Shown: piece by piece, positions 63,502 to 64,000 of the stretch
Layout of the letters: each line of letters begins with the position of its first letter
Position numbering within the stretch: the first letter of the stretch is position 1
NCBI GenBank assembly: GCA_031771865.1
Contig: JASISA010000001.1
Coordinates: forward strand, 1,922,001-1,986,000
Source: Nothophaeocryptopus gaeumannii
Taxonomy: Eukaryota; Ascomycota; Dothideomycetes; Mycosphaerellales; Mycosphaerellaceae
DNA length: 64,000 bases
Reading direction: 5' to 3'
Notes under the pieces: generated by a model
Databases searched by the model: none
What the model saw: only the letters and a program-made list of their open reading frames with translations
What the model was told of the DNA's origin: nothing
Translations under genes and position numbers: made by a program

Positions 63502-64000
63502 GATTGCGGTAGTGCTTTCGTTATTTGGGGATGGTGGATCAGGGGCTGTGTTTGGATAGGTTGCCTTTGTAGCTGGCTTGTGTTGTTGGTATGTTTGCTC
63601 GAAGATGTAGAGTAAAGAAGAAAGAGGAGAAGAGTGTACAGGCAAGGTTGAGTAGCTTTCTGAGTCATATGTTATCGATGTGAAGGAGGAGTAAACAAAG
63701 CTTACCTGCACTCCAGCTGCACATGCAGCTGCAGCCACTTGCAACCGTCAATCGGCGCTTCAGCATCTGAAAGTGACGGATATCGCACCCGGTTCATATG
63801 ATCGCTACCTGAAAGATCTAAGTAATGCCTCATCGCTCGTTTGGTATTGATGCTCGAAGGCAACTGTCACGGTAATGTCTCATGACGCCTGTTGAAACCA
63901 TTTCACCAGGCTGTCTCTCGTAGTCTCGCTCTGATGTCTCCCTGCCGTAGCTCAAAGACCGTAAGGCGTCTTCCGCGAGCCCACCTAGTCCTCGCTCTCA
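63502..64000. other. Upstream flank of array member 5 to the window end
   Basis: About 500 bp with no supported gene. The frame of member 5 is open upstream of its ATG, but that part has no family-like sequence. Confidence 0.35.

Noticed and set aside
1..64000. CRISPR arrays, insertion sequences, integrated virus, rRNA genes, large transposons
   Set aside because: None seen. No regular spacer arrays, transposase, reverse transcriptase, integrase or capsid-like sequences, and no long terminal or inverted repeats could be recognised by eye.

Overview
The window is nuclear DNA of a filamentous ascomycete (Pezizomycotina), probably a dothideomycete. The genes are monocistronic, lie on both strands and are cut by short introns (mostly 48-65 nt, GT..AG, with CTAAC or CTGAC branch sites). 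The protein set is typical of filamentous ascomycetes: Zn2Cys6 regulator, Cla4, Erg3, Epl1, NmrA-like protein, multidrug ABC transporter. The class is inferred from gene content and style; no marker gene fixes the species. All splice sites given here were read by eye from motifs and reading frame.

Layout, left to right. 1-1268 is the 3' part of an endosomal Na+/H+ exchanger. 1566-5214 holds two related coiled-coil genes and an S1/P1 nuclease, each broken by one in-frame stop codon. 5694-8239 is a divergent pair, GET5 and CWC27. 9145-10455 is a disordered, Arg-rich protein. 11027-13428 is a divergent pair, cofilin and an NmrA-like protein. 13810-14011 is a tRNA-Thr(AGU) gene with three insertions. 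14294-21691 is a divergent pair, SEC8 (exocyst) and CTR9 (Paf1 complex). 21.7-23.6 kb is non-coding and contains an old tandem duplication. 23644-27553 is a divergent pair, a Zn2Cys6 regulator and a MOSC protein. 28.7-29.5 kb is a frameshifted unknown gene. 30326-36183 carries ERG3, an RKM4-like SET methyltransferase and EPL1. 36.9-41.1 kb holds a small conserved unknown, an FAD monooxygenase and an LDAH-type lipid hydrolase. 41.4-44.7 kb holds a broken gene with a SARAF-like tail, SARAF itself and KIN17. 45.1-47.1 kb is a secreted four-module Cys-rich protein. 48.8-53.0 kb is a full-size ABCB transporter. 55.4-58.2 kb is CLA4. 60.3-63.5 kb is a tandem array of small SANT/Myb-like genes, some complete and some only a first exon.

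Most conserved genes serve core cell biology: secretion and polarity (Sec8, Cla4, cofilin), transcription and chromatin (Ctr9, Epl1), splicing (Cwc27), tail-anchored protein insertion (Get5), sterol synthesis (Erg3) and Ca2+ or ion homeostasis (SARAF, NHX). They are intact. The lineage-specific genes between them are often broken by a single lesion.

The most unusual object is the tRNA-Thr gene. Besides a normal 37/38 intron it carries two insertions, in the D-loop and the variable loop. Both have GT..AG ends and a branch-like motif, and removing them gives a canonical 72-nt tRNA. This looks like spliceosomal-type introns inside a tRNA gene. The second notable object is the SANT-like array, where three first exons with matching splice phase precede one shared second exon.
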